Shown one piece after another: positions 56,001 through 62,000 of a stretch of 64,000 nt of DNA; the first letter of the stretch is position 1; every line of letters begins with the position of its first letter. Origin of the DNA: Pterobdella sp. o SKG-2022 (taxonomy: Eukaryota; Annelida; Clitellata; Hirudinida; Piscicolidae); the NCBI GenBank assembly GCA_964035795.1, contig OZ038321.1, positions 7,724,079 through 7,788,078 on the forward strand, written 5' to 3'. The position numbers and the translations under genes are program-made. The notes beneath the pieces are model-generated. The model was not told where the DNA came from. It worked only from the letters and a program-made list of their open reading frames with translations, and did not search any database.

Positions 56001-59000
56001 TCTGTCGTTGTTGTCATAATAACAGTTGTTGTTTGCGTTGATGTTGCAATCGTTGTCGAAACTGTTGTAGCTGTAGCCAATGAAGTTGTTGTTACAGTTA
56101 TTGTAGTTGGCGTTGTTGTTTCTACAGTAGTAACTGTTGGCGTAGATTTAGACAACATTTCTGTCGTTGTTGTCATAATAACAGTTGTTGTTTGCGTTGA
56201 TGTTGCAATCGTTGTCGAAACTGTTGTAGCTGTAGCCAATGAAGTTGTTGTTACAGAAATTGTAGTTGGCGTTGTTGTTTCTACAGTAGTAACTGTTGGC
56301 GTAGATTTAGACAACATTTCTGTCGTTGTTGTCATAATAACAGTTGTTGTTTGCGTTGATGTTGCAATCGTTGTCGAAACTGTTGTAGCTGTAGCCAATG
56401 AAGTTGTTGTTACAGTTATTGTAGTTGGCGTTGTTGTTTCTACAGTAGTAACTGTTGGCGTAGATTTAGACAACATTTCTTTCGTTGTTGTCATAATAAC
56501 AGTTGTTGTTTGCGTTGATGTTGCAATCGTTGTCGAAACTGTTGTAGCTGTAGCCAATGAAGTTGTTGTTACAGTTATTGTAGTTGGCGTTGTTGTTTCT
56601 ACAGTAGTAATTGTTGGCGTAGATTTAGACAACATTTCTGTCGTTGTTGTCATAATAACAGTTGTTGTTTGCGTTGATGTTGCAATCGTTGTCGAAACTG
56701 TTGTAGCTGTAGCCAATGAAGTTGTTGTTACAGTTATTGTAGTTGGCGTTGTTGTTTCTACAGTAGTAACTGTTGGCGTAGATTTAGACAACATTTCTGT
56801 CGTTGTTGTCATAATAACAGTTGTTGTTTGCGTTGATGTTGCAATCGTTGTCGACACTGTTGTAGCTGTAGCCAATGAAATTGTTGTTACAGTTTTTGTA
56901 GTTGGCGTTGTTGTTTCTACAGTAGTAACTGTTGGCGTAGATTTAGACAACATTTCTGTCGTTGTTGTCATAATAACAGTTGTTGTTTGCGTTGATGTTG
57001 CAATCGTTGTCGAAACTGTTGTAGCTGTAGCCAATGAAGTTGTTGTTACAGAAATTGTAGTTGGCGTTGTTGTTTCTACAGTAGTAACTGTTGGCGTAGA
57101 TTTAGACAACATTTCTTTCGTTGTTGTCATAATAACAGTTGTTGTTTGCGTTGATGTTGCAATCGTTGTCGAAACTGTTGTAGCTGTAGCCAATGAAGTT
57201 GTTGTTACAGTTATTGTAGTTGGCGTTGTTGTTTCTACAGTAGTAATTGTTGGCGTAGATTTAGACAACATTTCTGTCGTTGTTGTCATAATAACAGTTG
57301 TTGTTTGCGTTGATGTTGCAATCGTTGTCGAAACTGTTGTAGCTGTAGCCAATGAAGTTGTTGTTACAGAAATTGTAGTTAGCGTTGTTGTTTCTACAGT
57401 AGTAACTGTTGGCGTAGATTTAGACAACATTTCTGTCGTTGTTGTCATAATAACAGTTGTTGTTTGCGTTGATGTTGCAATCGTTGTCGAAACTGTTGTA
57501 GCTGTAGCCAATGAAGTTGTTGTTACAGTTATTGTAGTTGGCGTTGTTGTTTCTACAGTAGTAACTGTTGGCGTAGATTTAGACAACATTTCTGTCGTTG
57601 TTGTCATAATAACAGTTGTTGTTTGCGTTGATGTTGCAATCGTTGTCGAAACTGTTGTAGCTGTAGCCAATGAAGTTGTTGTTACAGAAATTGTAGTTGG
57701 CGTTGTTGTTTCTACAGTAGTAACTGTTGGCGTAGATTTAGACAACATTTCTGTCGTTGTTGTCATAATAACAGTTGTTGTTTGCGTTGATGTTGCAATC
57801 GTTGTCGAAACTGTTGTAGCTGTAGCCAATGAAGTTGTTGTTACAGTTATTGTAGTTGGCGTTGTTGTTTCTACAGTAGTAACTGTTGGCGTAGATTTAG
57901 ACAACATTTCTGTCGTTGTTGTCATAATAACAGTTGTTGTTTGCGTTGATGTTGCAATCGTTGTCGAAACTGTTGTAGCTGTAGCCATTGAAGTTGTTGT
58001 TACAGAAATTGTAGTTGGCGTTGTTGTTTCTACAGTAGTAACTGTTGGCGTAGATTTAGACAACATTTCTGTCGTTGTTGTCATAATAACAGTAGTTGTT
58101 TGCGTTGATGTTGCAATCGTTGTCGAAACTGTTGTAGCTGTAGCCAATGAAGTTGTTGTTACAGTTATTGTAGTTGGCGTTGTTGTTTCTACAGTAGTAA
58201 CTGTTGGCGTAGATTTAGACAACATTTCTGTCGTTGTTGTCATAATAACAGTTGTTGTTTGCGTTGATGTTGCAATCCTTGTCGAAACTGTTGTAGCTGT
58301 AGCCAATGAAGTTGTTGTTACAGTTATTGTAGTTGGCGTTGTTGTTTCTACAGTAGTAACTGTTGGCGTAGATTTAGACAACATTTCTGTCTTTGTTGTC
58401 ATAATAACAGTTGTTGTTTGCGTTGATGTTGCAATCGTTGTCGAAACTGTTGTAGCTGTAGCCAATGAAGTTGTTGTTACAGAAATTGTAGTTGGCGTTG
58501 TTGTTTCTACAGTAGTAACTGTTGGCGTAGATTTAGACAACATTTCTGTCGTTGTTGTCATAATAACAGTTGTTGTTTGCGTTGATGTTGCAATCGTTGT
58601 CGAAACTGTTGTAGCTGTAGCCAATGAAGTTGTTGTTACAGTTATTGTAGTTGGCGTTGTTGTTTCTACAGTAGTAACTGTTGGCGTAGATTTAGACAAC
58701 ATTTCTGTCGTTGTTGTCATAATAACAGTTGTTGTTTGCGTTGATGTTGCAATCGTTGTCGAAACTGTTGTAGCTGTAGCCATTGAAGTTGTTGTTACAG
58801 AAATTGTAGTTGGCGTTGTTGTTTCTACAGTAGTAACTGTTGGCGTAGATTTAGACAACATTTCTGTCGTTGTTGTCATAATAACAGTTGTTGTTTGCGT
58901 TGATGTTGCAATCCTTGTCGAAACTGTTGTAGCTGTAGCCAATGAAGTTGTTGTTACAGTTATTGTAGTTGGCGTTGTTGTTTCTACAGTAGTAACTGTT

Positions 59001-62000
59001 GGCGTAGATTTAGACAACATTTCTGTCTTTGTTGTCATAATAACAGTTGTTGTTTGCGTTGATGTTGCAATCGTTGTCGAAACTGTTGTAGCTGTAGCCA
59101 ATGAAGTTGTTGTTACAGAAATTGTAGTTGGTGTTGTTGTTTCTACAGTAGTAACTGTTGGCGTAGATTTAGACAACATTTCTGTCGTTGTTGTCATAAT
59201 AACAGTTGTTGTTTGCGTTGATGTTGCAATCGTTGTCGAAACTGTTGTAGCTGTAGCCAATGAAGTTGTTGTTACAGTTATTGTAGTTGGCGTTGTTGTT
59301 TCTACAGTAGTAACTGTTGGCGTAGATTCAGACAACATTTCTGTCGTTGTTGTCATAATAACAGTTGTTGTTTGCGTTGATGTTGCAATCGTTGTCGAAA
59401 CTGTTGTAGCTGTAGCCAATGAAGTTGTTGTTACAGTTATTGTAGTTGGCGTTGTTGTTTCTACAGTAGTAACTGTTGGCGTAGATTTAGACAACATTTC
59501 TGTCGTTGTTGTCATAATAACAGTTGTTGTTTGCGTTGATGTTGCAATCGTTGTCGAAACTGTTGTAGCTGTAGCCAATGAAGTTGTTGTTACAGTTATT
59601 GTAGTTGGCGTTGTTGTTTCTACAGTAGTAACTGTTGGCGTAGATTTAGACAACATTTCTGTCGTTGTTGTCATAATAACAGTTGTTGTTTGCGTTGATG
59701 TTGCAATCGTTGTCGAAACTGTTGTAGCTGTAGCCAATGAAGTTGTTGTTACAGTTATTGTAGTTGGCGTTGTTGTTTCTACAGTAGTAACTGTTGGCGT
59801 AGATTTAGACAACATTTCTGTCGTTGTTGTCATAATAACAGTTGTTGTTTGCGTTGATGTTGCAATCGTTGTCGAAACTGTTGTAGCTGTAGCCAATGAA
59901 GTTGTTGTTACAGTTATTGTAGTTGGCGTTGTTGTTTCTACAGTAGTAACTGTTGGCGTAGATTTAGACAACATTTCTGTCGTTGTTGTCATAATAACAG
60001 TTGTTGTTTGCGTTGATGTTGCAATCGTTGTCGAAACTGTTGTAGCTGTAGCCAATGAAGTTGTTGTTACAGTTATTGTAGTTGGCGTTGTTGTTTCTAC
60101 AGTAGTAACTGTTGGCGTAGATTTAGACAACATTTCTGTCGTTGTTGTCATAATAACAGTTGTTGTTTGCGTTGATGTTGCAATCGTTGTCGAAACTGTT
60201 GTAGCTGTAGCCAATGAAGTTGTTGTTACAGTTATTGTAGTTGGCGTTGTTGTTTCTACAGTAGTAACTGTTGGCGTAGATTTAGACAACATTTCTGTCG
60301 TTGTTGTCATAATAACAGTTGTTGTTTGCGTTGATGTTGCAATCGTTGTCGAAACTGTTGTAGCTGTAGCCAATGAAGTTGTTGTTACAGTTATTGTAGT
60401 TGGCGTTGTTGTTTCTACAGTAGTAACTGTTGGCGTAGATTTAGACAACATTTCTGTCGTTGTTGTCATAATAACAGTTGTTGTTTGCGTTGATGTTGCA
60501 ATCGTTGTCGAAACTGTTGTAGCTGTAGCCAATGAAGTTGTTGTTACAGTTATTGTAGTTGGCGTTGTTGTTTCTACAGTAGTAACTGTTGGCGTAGATT
60601 TAGACAACATTTCTGTCGTTGTTGTCATAATAACAGTTGTTGTTTGCGTTGATGTTGCAATCGTTGTCGAAACTGTTGTAGCTGTAGCCAATGAAGTTGT
60701 TGTTACAGTTATTGTAGTTGGCGTTGTTGTTTCTACAGTAGTAACTGTTGGCGTAGATTTAGACAACATTTCTGTCGTTGTTGTCATAATAACAGTTGTT
60801 GTTTGCGTTGATGTTGCAATCGTTGTCGAAACTGTTGTAGCTGTAGCCAATGAAGTTGTTGTTACAGTTATTGTAGTTGGCGTTGTTGTTTCTACAGTAG
60901 TAACTGTTGGCGTAGATTTAGACAACATTTCTGTCGTTGTTGTCATAATAACAGTTGTTGTTTGCGTTGATGTTGCAATCGTTGTCGAAACTGTTGTAGC
61001 TGTAGCCAATGAAGTTGTTGTTACAGTTATTGTAGTTGGCGTTGTTGTTTCTACAGTAGTAACTGTTGGCGTAGATTTAGACAACATTTCTGTCGTTGTT
61101 GTCATAATAACAGTTGTTGTTTGCGTTGATGTTGCAATCGTTGTCGAAAATGTTGTAGCTGTAGCCAATGAAGTTGTTGTTACAGTTATTGTAGTTGGCG
61201 TTGTTGTTTCTACAGTAGTAACTGTTGGCGTAGATTTAGACAACATTTCTGTCGTTGTTGTCATAATAACAGTTGTTGTTTGCGTTGATGTTGCAATCGT
61301 TGTCGAAACTGTTGTAGCTGTAGCCAATGAAGTTGTTGTTACAGTTATTGTAGTTGGCGTTGTTGTTTCTACAGTAGTAACTGTCGGCGTAGATTTAGAC
61401 AACATTTCTGTCGTTGTTGTCATAATAACAGTTGTTGTTTGCGTTGATGTTGCAATCGTTGTCGAAACTGTTGTAGCTGTAGCCAATGAAGTTGTTGTTA
61501 CAGTTATTGTAGTTGGCGTTGTTGTTTCTACAGTAGTAACTGTCGGCGTAGATTTAGACAACATTTCTGTCGTTGTTGTCATAATAACAGTTGTTGTTTG
61601 CGTTGATGTTGCAATCGTTGTCGAAACTGTTGTAGCTGTAGCCAATGAAGTTGTTGTTACAGTTATTGTAGTTGGCGTTGTTGTTTCTACAGTAGTAACT
61701 GTTGGCGTAGATTTAGACAACATTTCTGTCGTTGTTGTCATAATAACAGTTGTTGTTTGCGTTGATGTTGCAATCGTTGTCGAAACTGTTGTAGCTGTAG
61801 CCAATGAAGTTGTTGTTACAGTTATTGTAGTTGGCGTTGTTGTTTCTACAGTAGTAACTGTTGGCGTAGATTTAGACAACATTTCTGTCGTTGTTGTCAT
61901 AATAACAGTTGTTGTTTGCGTTGATGTTGCAATCGTTGTCGAAACTGTTGTAGCTGTAGCCAATGAAGTTGTTGTTACAGTTATTGTAGTTGGCGTTGTT